From: Shinella sp.
Lineage (GTDB): Bacteria > Pseudomonadota > Alphaproteobacteria > Rhizobiales > Rhizobiaceae
Direction of reading: 5' to 3'
Length of the DNA: 64,000 bases
Assembly (NCBI GenBank): GCA_003248775.1
Contig: QFQX01000006.1
Coordinates: forward strand, 1-64,000
The stretch's first letter is position 1, and every line of letters begins with the position of its first letter. The notes beneath the pieces are model-generated. The model did no database searches. It was given only the letters and a program-made list of their open reading frames with translations, and was not told the origin of the DNA. Both the position numbers and the translations under genes were made by a program. This document shows positions 38,401-46,590 of the stretch, piece after piece.

Positions 38401-39200
38401 TCTTGAGCGACCGGTTCAGCTTCGGTCACGACCTCCGGTACGGGCTCGCGGACAGGCAGGGGCACTTCCGGCATTTCGGCAGCAATTTCGGGTTCGACCT
38501 TATCGTCCTCGAAACCATCGGTCGGATCCATGGTGCCGAGAATGGTCTCGACCACGAAAAGCAGATGAAGGGCCGGATCGTCGGAAAGCTTGCCAATTGC
38601 CGCCGGCAGGTAGCCGCGTCCGGTGGGGGTTGGCCGCTTGATGAGGTGGTGGGCGTCGGCGCCGACGAGATTGACCAGCATGCGGGCCGTATGCGGCGTG
38701 ACACCGAGGTCGGTGAACTTCGTAGACGCCGCGACCACAACGCCTTCTCCGTCGAGCACGGCCATATGAGTATCCGGATCATCGAAGCCGGCGAGCATTT
38801 CGGCGGCGCGCTCGGCTGTCGTGGCGGTCTTCGCCGCAAGCGGCACCGCCAGCAGCACGACCGGCTCACCCTTGCGCAATTCCACCATTTCGACCGAGGC
38901 CGTAACCGGAACCCGCTGGAAACCGGAGGCAACACGCATCAAAAGCGGCCTGACGTCGCCGACCTTGGAAAGCTGTCGGGCGACACCCTCCAGTTGCCGG
39001 AAGGTTACATCGCTGCGGTTTGGGCCGTCCTCGATGAAGTCATAGATGGAGGCATTGCCGAAGAAGCGGGCACCAATGCCGTTTGCCCACAAAACCTTGT
39101 CCAGCGCAGGTGCGAACACCACCAGAGCGTCGCCCCGGGCGAAGCGGGCGCGGACACTCTCGTGAACTGCGACATCGATGAACGGATACTGAGCGGGCAT
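35454..39200 (-). CDS. cbrA: Multi-PAS sensor histidine kinase, CbrA-like
   Basis: About 1248 residues, no membrane segments. A long N-terminal region with acidic, low-complexity stretches is followed by PAS-like domains (WKIDADGRFCDVSDEF; MPVALLVHVGDRLIHANTEFLALTGY; ILETATDGVVILGADGDIRSMNRAASALFNF), then the dimerisation box FLARVSHEIRTPLNAIIGFADMM about 220 residues from the end and an ATPase domain with N box NILANAIRFTPSG, IRDTGIGM and GDGTGLGLPLTKAMVD. No receiver domain is fused. It belongs to the PleC/DivJ/PdhS-like kinases of alphaproteobacterial cell-cycle control; position beside a phasin and near aceA/pot matches S. meliloti CbrA as I recall. ATG at 39200 (AGGT upstream) is used; TTG at 39239 and ATG at 39230 are alternatives. 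Confidence 0.85.
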   Translation of the reverse strand: MPAQYPFIDVAVHESVRARFARGDALVVFAPALDKVLWANGIGARFFGNASIYDFIEDGPNRSDVTFRQLEGVARQLSKVGDVRPLLMRVASGFQRVPVTASVEMVELRKGEPVVLLAVPLAAKTATTAERAAEMLAGFDDPDTHMAVLDGEGVVVAASTKFTDLGVTPHTARMLVNLVGADAHHLIKRPTPTGRGYLPAAIGKLSDDPALHLLFVVETILGTMDPTDGFEDDKVEPEIAAEMPEVPLPVREPVPEVVTEAEPVAQEIQTSADTQPSSGEFAEVVEALGDIEEIEESAEELAEETIDASGDFEAGAEEHVETDDSLPADEEKDVSASAMETTEPESTATCEAAEPETAAEPVTSTAAAQTMAPAEAVAAAPVAALAQSGFVFSPSRRAVRFVWKIDADGRFCDVSDEFAQAVGPRAADINGVAFNDLAALFNLDPDGKIAELLKKRDTWSGKTIHWPIEGTPLMVPVDLAALPTYTRSRDFDGFRGFGIVRFADAVEDPNRTGLTFVEQGKAVEAEVEAETEVEAPAVLAAGDSPVDVAEDIPVETEVLTREDEPAVSTIEETAAEATEIEPELAAPLTEDVSVEPVDETAETVPELPAQEVPVFRTPAYEPPALQLAETPSRRHSDKVVQLEERRARERDGLTIGEKAAFEEIARKLDPLGLRLRRDDAPATPPEETGTTRADAQVEPKAATSSPVAVEPTPAVEPEAPARVAELSDDAPQPVSTEAPVIRLKRDSNLTADIVDLMPVALLVHVGDRLIHANTEFLALTGYASLDELQETGGLDALLQRQDLEQSGGEAGQIVLVRADDTLVPVTARLQSVKFDDASALMLALVPVSEGGAKEPVEPAAVEEQQGQQAAAEHLAHLQVEVDELRSILETATDGVVILGADGDIRSMNRAASALFNFDEEETRGKPFVMLFAHESQKSILDYLGGLSGHGVASVLNDGREVIGREASGGFLPLFMTIGRLTSSNGYCAVIRDITQWKRTEEDLRSAKRAAETASAHKTDFLARVSHEIRTPLNAIIGFADMMANEHFGPVGHPRYNEYANDIVRSGRHVLDIVNDLLDISKIEAGEMDLDFTAVGLNETISAAVAIVQPQANSQRVIIRTALSQSVPNVVADLRSIKQIVLNILANAIRFTPSGGQIIVSTAYEANGSVALRIRDTGIGMTRSELEQAMKPFRQVSAGARNRGDGTGLGLPLTKAMVDANRANFSISSAPNEGTLVEITFPSPRVLAD

Positions 39201-39354
39201 CGTGGGACCTGTTTTAGCAATTGCCGGCATGCACTGCAAATTAACAGATTTTTAATACCTATGCATGGGTTCAGGGTCCAGCGAGCGCCCCTTGGTTTCG
39301 GGGAACAAGGTTAATCCTGGTACGTTCGAATTGCTACGCGGAAAAATTGAATGC

Positions 39355-39384
39355 TGCAATGCACAAACGTATTGCAATGCACAA
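39355..39384. promoter_or_regulatory. Direct repeats upstream of the phasin gene (PhaR/AniA-like sites)
   Basis: TGCAATGCACAA occurs twice, at 39355-39366 and 39373-39384, 18 bases apart start to start; the first is preceded by GC to make GCTGCAATGC. PhaR repressors of phasin genes bind TGC/GCA-rich sites of this kind. A TATATAAG element follows at about 39396. Confidence 0.55.
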
Positions 39385-39457
39385 TGGAGGATGTTATATA
39401 AGAATTATCAAATGCATTCGAGCCCGCGAACGGGCCTCACAACCGAGGATCACTCAA

Positions 39458-39907
39458 ATGGCAGCTGCGAATTCCAAAGACGTCTTTTCCTTCTCCACCT
39501 TCGACCCTTCCAAGTTTTCGGAAAGCTTCCGTGACTTTGCCGAAAAGGGCGCCGCCCAGTCCAAGGAAGCCTTCGCCAAGATGAAGGCTGCCGCCGAAGA
39601 AGCATCGAAGACTGTCGAGACCACCGTTCAGTCGGCTCAGGCCGGCTCCGTCGAACTCGGCCTCAAGGCCATCGATGCGCTGCGCACAAATGCCGACATG
39701 TCGCTCTCCCACATGGAAGCTCTGCTGGGTGTGAAGTCGGTCGCCGAACTCGTCGAGCTGCAGACCTCCTTCATCCGCAAGCAGGCGGAAGTGACGGTCG
39801 AGCAGGCCAAGGCCATGCAGGAAGCAGCCAAGAAGGTTGCCGAAACCGTCACCAAACCTGGCAAGGAAGCCGTCGAGAAGGTCGTATCCAGCTTCAAGGC
39901 TGCCTGA
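39458..39907 (+). CDS. phaP: Phasin family protein
   Basis: 149 residues, Phasin_2 type, with long amphipathic helices rich in Ala, Lys and Glu (GAAQSKEAFAKMKAAAEEASKTVETTVQSAQAGSVELGLKAIDALR) and the conserved LLGVKSVAELVELQTSFIRKQAE stretch. Phasins coat polyhydroxybutyrate granules and control their size. GAGGATCACTCAA precedes the ATG at 39458; the frame is open for 37 codons upstream across the promoter. Divergent from the CbrA-like kinase. Confidence 0.93.
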   Translation: MAAANSKDVFSFSTFDPSKFSESFRDFAEKGAAQSKEAFAKMKAAAEEASKTVETTVQSAQAGSVELGLKAIDALRTNADMSLSHMEALLGVKSVAELVELQTSFIRKQAEVTVEQAKAMQEAAKKVAETVTKPGKEAVEKVVSSFKAA

Positions 39908-40043
39908 TATCGCGAAATTCCTGTTTGAAAATGCCAAGGGGTCGGATCATCTCCGGCCCCTTGTGCATTTGCTGCAGAAAGAGCTTGAAAAATAAATCGA
40001 GTACCCGTATGTGACGCCTCACGACGTTCAAAACGTCAAATGT

Positions 40044-40120
40044 GCGGTTGTAGCTCAGTTGGTTAGAGCGCAGGTTTGTGGCACCTGAGGTCGGAGGTTC
40101 GAGACCCCCCAACCGTACCA
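40044..40120 (+). tRNA. tRNA-His (anticodon GTG)
   Basis: Full cloverleaf: acceptor GCGGTTG/CAACCGT, D arm AGCTCAGTTGGTTAGAGC, anticodon stem CAGGT/ACCTG with loop TTGTGGC, T loop TTCGAGA, and encoded CCA. The 5' end aligns with G1 pairing T72 and the discriminator is A73, so the G-1:C73 identity pair of most bacteria is missing, a known feature of alphaproteobacterial tRNA-His. Confidence 0.96.
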
Positions 40121-40176
40121 TTTTCTCCAAATCATATAATTTTCCTGATGCCGATGGCGGATTATGTCCGTCTTGC

Positions 40177-40281
40177 TAAAGCGTGTCGCGATCTTTCAGA
40201 TTCGCTCGTCGCGCTATATTTCATTGTTTTCCGCATGTCTTCATCGCAAGACCGCCGCACACTTTTGCGCGACATGCTGTA
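40177..40281. repeat. Rhizobial palindromic intergenic repeat
   Basis: The ends AAAGCGTGTCGCG and CGCGACATGCTGT are inverted with one mismatch in the core; the interior is degenerate. From memory this family (AGCGTGTCGCG ... CGCGACATGCT) is frequent between Rhizobium genes. It fills most of the gap between the tRNA and the ATPase promoter. Confidence 0.65.
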
Positions 40282-40326
40282 GGTGAAGCCGTCAGCATTC
40301 TTTCACAAATATCTCGCGAATGCCTC

Positions 40327-40357
40327 TTGCATCTCTAGTGACTAGAGGTCCTAAAAC
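40327..40357 (+). promoter_or_regulatory. MerR-type metal-responsive promoter
   Basis: TTGCAT (40327-40332) and TAAAAC (40352-40357) are separated by 19 bases, the over-long spacer diagnostic of MerR-family activation. The spacer holds the dyad CTCTAG-TGA-CTAGAG, similar to CadR/PbrR-type operators. No MerR-type gene is in the window, so the activator is encoded elsewhere. Confidence 0.75.
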
Positions 40358-40383
40358 ATCAACCATAGGAATGAGGGACGACT

Positions 40384-42780
40384 ATGAGCGATGCAAAGCA
40401 GACCCGCTTCAGGGTAGAAGGAATGGACTGCGCCTCCTGCGCTTCCAAGATAGATACGGCCGTGCGCCGAATGCCGGGCGTTTCCGATGTGTCCGTCTCG
40501 GTGACGCGGGCGACAATGACTGTCAGTCACGACGGCTCCAGCGACATCGAAGCCATTGGCCGCAAGGTGAAGGGCCTGGGTTATCCCGCAACGCCGATCC
40601 CGGCTGTGGAGGGAGCGGCCGTCAAACACGAGCACGGACCTTCCTGCTCGCACCAACACGGTCACAACCATGATCATAAACACGATCATGCAGGATGCAA
40701 TCATGACCATGACCATGGTGGACATGACCATGGCGATCACGATCATGAAGATCACGATCACGATCACGATCACGGGCACGATCACGGGCATGACCATGAC
40801 CACGATCATGGTCATGGAAAGACCGGCGGTCAGGAGCGGGCGCTGGTCCGTTCGAACAGCGCTCCCCGGGCGGTGGACGGATTGGAAGGTCTGCATGGGC
40901 ATGATCACGGTCCTTCGGATGGTCCGTGGTGGCGCAGCAAGAAGGGGCGCCTGACGATCCTCGCCGGGCTTGCGCTGATTGCTGCTTATGCGGTCGGTCT
41001 GATTTTTCCTGAAGTCGAAACCTATGCCTTTGCTGTCGCGATGCTGGTGGGGCTTGTGCCGATTGCCCGCCGCGCCGTTATGGCGGCGCTTGCCGGAACG
41101 CCTTTCTCGATCGAAATGTTGATGACCATCGCCGCCGTCGGCGCCTTGATCATCAATGCCACCGAGGAAGCGGCGGCCGTCGTCTTCCTGTTCCTTGTGG
41201 GCGAGTTGCTGGAAGGCGTCGCAGCCGGCAAGGCGCGCGCCAGCATCAACGCGCTCACCGAACTGGTGCCGAAGACCGCACTCTTGGAGGAGAACGGCAA
41301 GACCCGCGAAGTCCCCGCCGAATCACTCGGCGTCGGCTCGGTCATTCTCGTTCGCCCCGGCGACCGGATTTCCGCCGATGGCGTGATCGTATCGGGCGAG
41401 AGCGCGATCGACGAAGCTCCGGTGACGGGTGAAAGCACACCGGTGCGCAAGGGCCTAGATGACAACGTCTTTGCCGGCACGGTCAATGGCGATGCGGCGC
41501 TGAGGATCCGGGTGACCGCGGCTGCAGCCGACAACACCATCGCCCGCGTGGTCAAGCTGGTCGAGGAAGCCCAGGAATCGAAAGCCCCCACCGAGCGCTT
41601 CATCGACCGCTTCTCGCGCTATTACACCCCGGGCGTCGTGGTGGTCGCGGCGCTGGTCGCCACCCTGCCGCCGCTCGTTGCCGGCGCCGATTGGGGTGAG
41701 TGGGTCTACAAGGGCCTTGCTATCCTGCTGATCGGTTGCCCCTGTGCTCTGGTGATTTCAACGCCTGCCGCAATTGCAGCCTCGCTTTCGGCAGGTGCAC
41801 GTCGCGGACTGCTGATGAAGGGCGGGGCAGTTCTGGAAGGTCTCGGCCGGCTGACGGCCGTCGCATTGGACAAGACTGGCACCCTCACAGAAGGCAAGCC
41901 GAAAGTAACGGATGTAGTACCGGTCGGCAGGTCTGCCGCCGAGGTCATCCGGCTGGCTGCAGCACTCGAAGTGGGTTCCAGCCATCCTCTGGCGCTCGCC
42001 GTGCTGGAAAAGGCGGCAGCTGATGGCGTGGACATTCCCCCGGCTTCGGAAGCGAAGGCCCATGGCGGCAAGGGTGTTTCCGCCACGGTCGAGGGTATCG
42101 ATATCTTCTTCGGATCGCCGAAGGCCGCAGCCGAAATGGCGACTATCTCCGAGGAGCAGCTGCAGGCGATCGCGGCCCTTAACGACGATGGCAAGACCGT
42201 TTCGGCGCTTGTCAACGGCGGCGAACTCATCGGCCTCATCGCCATGCGCGACGAACCGCGGGCAGATGCCGTCGAGGGGCTGAAGGCGCTCTCCCAAGCT
42301 GGTATCCGCACCATCATGCTGACTGGTGACAACCGGCGTACGGCAAAAGCCATCGGTGCCCAGCTTGGGATCGAGGTTCGCGCTGAACTGATGCCCGAGG
42401 ACAAGCAGCGGATCGTTGGCGAGTTGCAGAAGGAAGGCTTCATCGTCGGTAAGGTCGGTGACGGCATCAACGACGCGCCGGCGCTCGCAGCCGCCAATGT
42501 CGGCATCGCCATGGGCGGTGGCACCGACGTCGCGTTGGAAACTGCGGATGCGGCGATCCTGCACGGACGCGTCGGCGACGTTGCCAGGATGGTTGATCTG
42601 TCGAAGCGGACGATGAGCAACATCGTTCAGAACATCGTCATCTCGCTCGGCCTGAAGGTAGTCTTTCTCGTAACGACGATCCTCGGTATAACGGGATTGT
42701 GGCCGGCGATCCTGGCCGATACAGGGGCCACGGTGCTGGTGACGATGAACGCTTTGCGTCTGCTGCGACCCGTCCGGTAG
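40384..42780 (+). CDS. zntA: Zn/Cd/Pb-exporting P1B-type ATPase with histidine-rich linker
   Basis: 798 residues. HMA domain with GMDCASC (Cys16, Cys19) at the N-terminus, then a His/Asp-rich stretch at residues 82-145 with about 30 histidines. Membrane core: IGCPCAL in TM6, DKTGTLT phosphorylation site, SSHPLA (HP motif), MLTGDN and GDGINDAP hinge, plus ADTGATVLV in TM8, which with CPC marks the P1B-2 (Zn/Cd/Pb) class. It exports divalent soft metals from the cytosol. GAGGG precedes the ATG. Controlled, by sequence, from a MerR-type promoter 30 bases upstream. The His-rich linker is longer than in E. coli ZntA and suggests zinc or nickel buffering. Confidence 0.93.
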   Translation: MSDAKQTRFRVEGMDCASCASKIDTAVRRMPGVSDVSVSVTRATMTVSHDGSSDIEAIGRKVKGLGYPATPIPAVEGAAVKHEHGPSCSHQHGHNHDHKHDHAGCNHDHDHGGHDHGDHDHEDHDHDHDHGHDHGHDHDHDHGHGKTGGQERALVRSNSAPRAVDGLEGLHGHDHGPSDGPWWRSKKGRLTILAGLALIAAYAVGLIFPEVETYAFAVAMLVGLVPIARRAVMAALAGTPFSIEMLMTIAAVGALIINATEEAAAVVFLFLVGELLEGVAAGKARASINALTELVPKTALLEENGKTREVPAESLGVGSVILVRPGDRISADGVIVSGESAIDEAPVTGESTPVRKGLDDNVFAGTVNGDAALRIRVTAAAADNTIARVVKLVEEAQESKAPTERFIDRFSRYYTPGVVVVAALVATLPPLVAGADWGEWVYKGLAILLIGCPCALVISTPAAIAASLSAGARRGLLMKGGAVLEGLGRLTAVALDKTGTLTEGKPKVTDVVPVGRSAAEVIRLAAALEVGSSHPLALAVLEKAAADGVDIPPASEAKAHGGKGVSATVEGIDIFFGSPKAAAEMATISEEQLQAIAALNDDGKTVSALVNGGELIGLIAMRDEPRADAVEGLKALSQAGIRTIMLTGDNRRTAKAIGAQLGIEVRAELMPEDKQRIVGELQKEGFIVGKVGDGINDAPALAAANVGIAMGGGTDVALETADAAILHGRVGDVARMVDLSKRTMSNIVQNIVISLGLKVVFLVTTILGITGLWPAILADTGATVLVTMNALRLLRPVR

Positions 42781-43035
42781 GGCAGGGAGCGCCTTGCAAA
42801 GAGCTTCGGGGCCGATCTGACGTAGATGTGATCGGCTCCGGCCATGCCTGAAGTTACAAGGGCTTGCGGATGTCGCGGTTGCAGGTTTTAGATCCAGCCC
42901 ACGCATGTCTGACGGGGAGGCGTCGCTGGTTAACGGGCAATTAATCGAACTGTACGACCCTGTCCGGAGTGACATCCGTATCGCGGTCGCCCGATATTCG
43001 ATCGGTCCGATGCCGTAAACGGCTTTCATTGGATA
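42781..43035. other. Intergenic stretch, nothing recognised
   Basis: 255 bases between the ATPase and the L,D-transpeptidase. It must contain the promoter of the latter; no clear hairpin, repeat or operator was seen. Confidence 0.4.
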
Positions 43036-44139
43036 GTGATGATGTTGTCGAATGCTTCGTTTCGTCTTCCGGTCGCGGCCCTGAAAAGGGTAGCCGCACG
43101 ATCGGTTATTGCCGCCGCGGTCGCGGTACTTCTGTCGGGTTGCGTGGCCGATGGTCTCGACGATCTGTCGAAGTCGGCTCCCCAGCTTTCGAGCAAGACG
43201 ATCGCTGAAATGAAGAAAAAGAAGATGTCACCGACCAGTCCCGTGCTGGTGCGCATCTTCAAGCAGGAAAGTGAACTGGAGGTCTGGAAAGTCGATGCCA
43301 GCGGCCAGTATGCCTTGTTCAAGGCCTATCCGATGTGCCGCTGGTCCGGGAAACTTGGCCCGAAGATGACCAATGGCGACCGTCAGGCGCCGGAAGGCTT
43401 CTATCATGTCTCCGCAGGCATGCTGAACCCGAATTCCCAGTATTACGTGTCCTTCAATCTCGGCTATCCCAACAGGCTTGAATCGGCGCTTGGCTATACC
43501 GGCGATGCGCTGATGGTGCACGGCGCATGCTCCTCCTCGGGCTGCTATGCTATGACCGATCAGGGCGTGGGCGAGATCTACGCCATCGTGCAGAAGGCAC
43601 TGGCCGGCGGACAGGAGCGTTTCCAGGTTCAGGCCTATCCCTTCCGCATGACCGCCGCCAATATGGCGCTTCACAAGGACGATCCCAACATGCCGTTCTG
43701 GCGGACGCTGAAGCAGGGCTATGACGCCTTCGAATTCACTCGTCGCCAGCCCAAGGTTTCCGTCTGCGGCCGTCGTTATGTCTTCAATACGGAATTCGAA
43801 GGCGGCGAGCCGACCGATCCGCTGGCAGCCTGTCCGCCAGCGATGCCAAGCGCTGATCCCGGCCTGATGGCAAAGCTCGAAGCGGAAAACATGAAGGTGG
43901 AAACAGCGATGGCGTCGGCGAAATCGTCCGCTCTCTCGGCTTACGTGGACGGCGGCATGCATCCGAGCTTCCGCGCGCTTCTCAAGAAGAACGGCGCAAA
44001 CAAGATGGCCGCCATCATTTCCAGCATCAAGTATCCAGTGAGCCGGCCGGATGCAGCGCTCGCCGATCCCTATGCCGGTCCCTCGATCTGGAAGCCGACG
44101 GAAAAATCCGAAGAGTCGACCTCTACGTCCGACCGCTGA
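43036..44139 (+). CDS. L,D-transpeptidase family lipoprotein
   Basis: 367 residues. The lipobox LLSGC near residue 36 predicts lipid anchoring. The YkuD catalytic motif is VHGACSSSGCYAMTD (His, Ser-x-Gly-Cys) near residue 157, and VRIFKQESELEVWK begins the domain. Proteins of this type cross-link peptidoglycan or link outer-membrane proteins to it; the YafK subgroup instead cleaves such links, and this one looks closer to YafK-like enzymes. The start is GTG/ATG ATG ATG without a strong ribosome site. Its last 17 bases overlap the convergent LysR gene. Confidence 0.85.
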   Translation: MMMLSNASFRLPVAALKRVAARSVIAAAVAVLLSGCVADGLDDLSKSAPQLSSKTIAEMKKKKMSPTSPVLVRIFKQESELEVWKVDASGQYALFKAYPMCRWSGKLGPKMTNGDRQAPEGFYHVSAGMLNPNSQYYVSFNLGYPNRLESALGYTGDALMVHGACSSSGCYAMTDQGVGEIYAIVQKALAGGQERFQVQAYPFRMTAANMALHKDDPNMPFWRTLKQGYDAFEFTRRQPKVSVCGRRYVFNTEFEGGEPTDPLAACPPAMPSADPGLMAKLEAENMKVETAMASAKSSALSAYVDGGMHPSFRALLKKNGANKMAAIISSIKYPVSRPDAALADPYAGPSIWKPTEKSEESTSTSDR

Positions 44140-45073
44140 CCTGTTCAGGCAGGGCATTCCCCGGTGTTGCCCTGTCGAGGTCGTCCACCTGACCCAGCAT
44201 CCAGTTGCAGAAGTCGAGACTTGCCGGCTTCTTCATCCGTCCCTCCGGCAGCACGAGGAAATACGCGTTGTCGGTCTTCATGGGACGGTCGATGATGATC
44301 CTGAGGCGTCCGTCGGCAAGCTCCTGCTCGATCAGGTAACGCGGCACCAGTGCATAGCCGAGACCCGCGACGGCTGCCTCGATAATCATCGCAAACTGGT
44401 CGAAGCGGTTGCCGCGATAGGGGCTTTCCAGCTCGATGTCGTTGGCGAGCGACCATTCCGCCCAGAGTTTCGGCCGGGTGGCGAGATGAAGCAGCGGCCG
44501 GTGGCGAAGGTGCCTGAGGTCGTCATCCCCGATCCCGTCGAGCATGGTGGGGCTCGCCACCGGAACGATCCATTCGCTGCACAGGAAGTGGCAAGTGGCC
44601 CGCGCCCAGACCGGTTGGCCGTAATGAATGGCGATATCGAAATCCTCCTCCTCGAAATCGAAGGGAGAGGATCGGGATTCGATGTTCAGGCTCTTGCCGG
44701 GATAGCGCCTTGCAAAATCCGAGAGCCGGGGAATGAGCCAGCGGCTGCCGAAGGTCGGAAGCGTGGCGATGGAAAGCTGATGCTCCGATTGCGCCGACGC
44801 CATCGCCCTCAGCATCATTTCCTCGGTCTGCTGCAGGATCTTGCGCACCTGCGGCAGCAGGCGCTGGCCGTCGCTGGAGAGCACCACGCGCTGGCGCACC
44901 CGGTCGAACAGCAGAAGCCCGAGCTGTGTTTCGAGATCCTTGACCTGACGGCTCACCGCGCTCTGGGTCAGGTTCAGCTCATTGGCAGCCTGGGTCACGC
45001 TGCCATGGCGGGCAACGCATTCGAAGGCCTGCAGCGTGGTGGCGTCAGGAATGGTGCGGCGGCTCAGAGTCAT
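44123..45073 (-). CDS. LysR-family regulator (GcvA-like)
   Basis: 316 residues. HTH FECVARHGSVTQAANELNLTQSAVSRQVKDLETQLG at residues 17-52; the effector domain contains LPTFGSRWLIPRLSDFARRYPGKSLNIESRS and FDIAIHYGQP, as in GcvA-type regulators. It is divergent from the 2-oxoadipate/D-2-hydroxyglutarate operon, with 106 bases between the starts, so it is the likely regulator of lysine-degradation genes. Inference from position only. Confidence 0.9.
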   Translation of the reverse strand: MTLSRRTIPDATTLQAFECVARHGSVTQAANELNLTQSAVSRQVKDLETQLGLLLFDRVRQRVVLSSDGQRLLPQVRKILQQTEEMMLRAMASAQSEHQLSIATLPTFGSRWLIPRLSDFARRYPGKSLNIESRSSPFDFEEEDFDIAIHYGQPVWARATCHFLCSEWIVPVASPTMLDGIGDDDLRHLRHRPLLHLATRPKLWAEWSLANDIELESPYRGNRFDQFAMIIEAAVAGLGYALVPRYLIEQELADGRLRIIIDRPMKTDNAYFLVLPEGRMKKPASLDFCNWMLGQVDDLDRATPGNALPEQVSGRT

Positions 45074-45179
45074 TCGATTTTCGCATCAAGTCATTGACAT
45101 TCGTCAGCATCATTTGGAATTCCGTGAGGGTATAAGCCATTTTACGAATGATCCAGCCGTATTTCGTGGAGCAGCCCAG

Positions 45180-46580
45180 ATGACCCAGTCCGCTTTCGTA
45201 TCGAGCGATGAAATCCGCTCGATGTTTTCCGCCGCCATGTCCGCCATGTACCGCAACGAGGTGCCGGCCTATGGCACGCTGATGGAACTGGTGGCCAAGG
45301 TCAACGACGAGACGCTCGCCGCCGATCCGAAGCTGAAAGAACGTCTCGAGGAGACCGATAGCCTCGACCGTATTTCAGAAGAACGCCATGGGGCGATCCG
45401 TCTCGGCACGCCGGCGGAACTCGCCATGATGCGCCGCGTCTTTGCCGTCATGGGCATGTATCCGGTCGGCTATTACGACCTGTCGACGGCCGGCGTTCCG
45501 GTCCATTCGACCGCGTTTCGCCCGGTCGGTGACGCAAGCTTGAAGAAGAACCCCTTCCGCGTCTTCACCTCGCTTCTGCGGCTCGACCTGATCGCTGACG
45601 AAAAGCTTCGCGCCGAGTCTGAAGCAACGCTTGCGACCCGGCAGATCTTCACGCCCGGCGCCGTCGAACTCACGGAAAAGGCCGAAAACCAGGGTGGACT
45701 GACCCAGGCCGACGCAGAGCGTTTCGTTTCGGAAGCGCTCGAAACCTTCCGCTGGCATGACAAGGCGCGCGTCAGCGCCGAAATGTATGACCGGCTGCAC
45801 GCGGCTCACCGTCTCATTGCTGACGTCGTGTCCTTCAAGGGGCCGCACATCAACCACCTGACGCCGCGCACGCTCGATATCGATCTCGTGCAGGCCCGCA
45901 TGCCGGAATACGGCATCGCGCCGAAGGCTGTCGTCGAGGGACCGCCGACCCGCAAATGCGCGATCCTGCTGCGCCAGACCTCGTTCAAGGCTCTCAACGA
46001 ACCGGTTCTGTTCGAAGGCGAGGGCGGCGAGTGGAAGGAAGGCTCGCACACCGCCCGCTTCGGCGAGATCGAGCAGCGCGGCATTGCGCTGACCCCGAAG
46101 GGCCGTGCGCTCTACGACGACCTGTTGAACGCTTCCCGCAAGATCGTCCGCCCGGCTGCCGATGGCTCGAATGCCGCCGAATACGAAAAGGCGCTTGCCG
46201 AAGCCTTCGTCCCGTTCCCGGATACCTGGGAAGCGATCCGCGCCGAAGGGCTCGGCTATTTCGCCTATTCGCTGACGGAAAAGGGCCGCAAGGCCAAGGC
46301 GGATGCATCCGCAACCCTCGACAGCCTGATTGCGAACGGCCTCGTGCAGTTCGACCCGATCGTCTACGAAGACTTCCTGCCGGTCAGCGCCGCCGGTATC
46401 TTCCAGTCGAACCTCGGTGACGACGCAACCCAGGACTTCGTGGCCAGCCCGAACCAGCAGCGTTTCGAAACCGATCTCGGCGCCAGGGTGCTGAACGAAT
46501 TCGACCATTACGCGGGCATCGAGCAGGCATCGATCGACGATTGTCGCCGTCTGCTCTCCGCCCTGCAGGCAGCGGAGTAA
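45180..46580 (+). CDS. hglS: 2-oxoadipate dioxygenase/decarboxylase (HglS, DUF1338)
   Basis: 466 residues of the DUF1338/YdcJ family, vicinal-oxygen-chelate fold. HglS of Pseudomonas putida converts 2-oxoadipate to D-2-hydroxyglutarate, the last unusual step of D-lysine catabolism, using Fe(II). Candidate ligand regions are ERHGAIRLGTPAEL near residue 67, KGPHINHLTPRTLDID near 220 and ILLRQTSFKALNEPVLFEG near 270. GGAG lies 10 bases before the ATG. Eleven bases before the next gene, an FAD-dependent D-2-hydroxyglutarate dehydrogenase candidate, which fits the pathway. Confidence 0.88.
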   Translation: MTQSAFVSSDEIRSMFSAAMSAMYRNEVPAYGTLMELVAKVNDETLAADPKLKERLEETDSLDRISEERHGAIRLGTPAELAMMRRVFAVMGMYPVGYYDLSTAGVPVHSTAFRPVGDASLKKNPFRVFTSLLRLDLIADEKLRAESEATLATRQIFTPGAVELTEKAENQGGLTQADAERFVSEALETFRWHDKARVSAEMYDRLHAAHRLIADVVSFKGPHINHLTPRTLDIDLVQARMPEYGIAPKAVVEGPPTRKCAILLRQTSFKALNEPVLFEGEGGEWKEGSHTARFGEIEQRGIALTPKGRALYDDLLNASRKIVRPAADGSNAAEYEKALAEAFVPFPDTWEAIRAEGLGYFAYSLTEKGRKAKADASATLDSLIANGLVQFDPIVYEDFLPVSAAGIFQSNLGDDATQDFVASPNQQRFETDLGARVLNEFDHYAGIEQASIDDCRRLLSALQAAE

Positions 46581-46590
46581 AAGCAAGACG

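Noticed and set aside
40660..40820. Short near-repeats that could suggest a CRISPR or VNTR array
   Set aside because: The units are codons for His-Asp/His-Gly within an intact reading frame; no spacers exist.
40351..40908. Minus-strand frame rich in Met/Ile/Val opposite the His-rich linker
   Set aside because: It is the antisense reading of the GACCAT/CACGATCAC tract in the ATPase gene; no ribosome site and no plausible protein.
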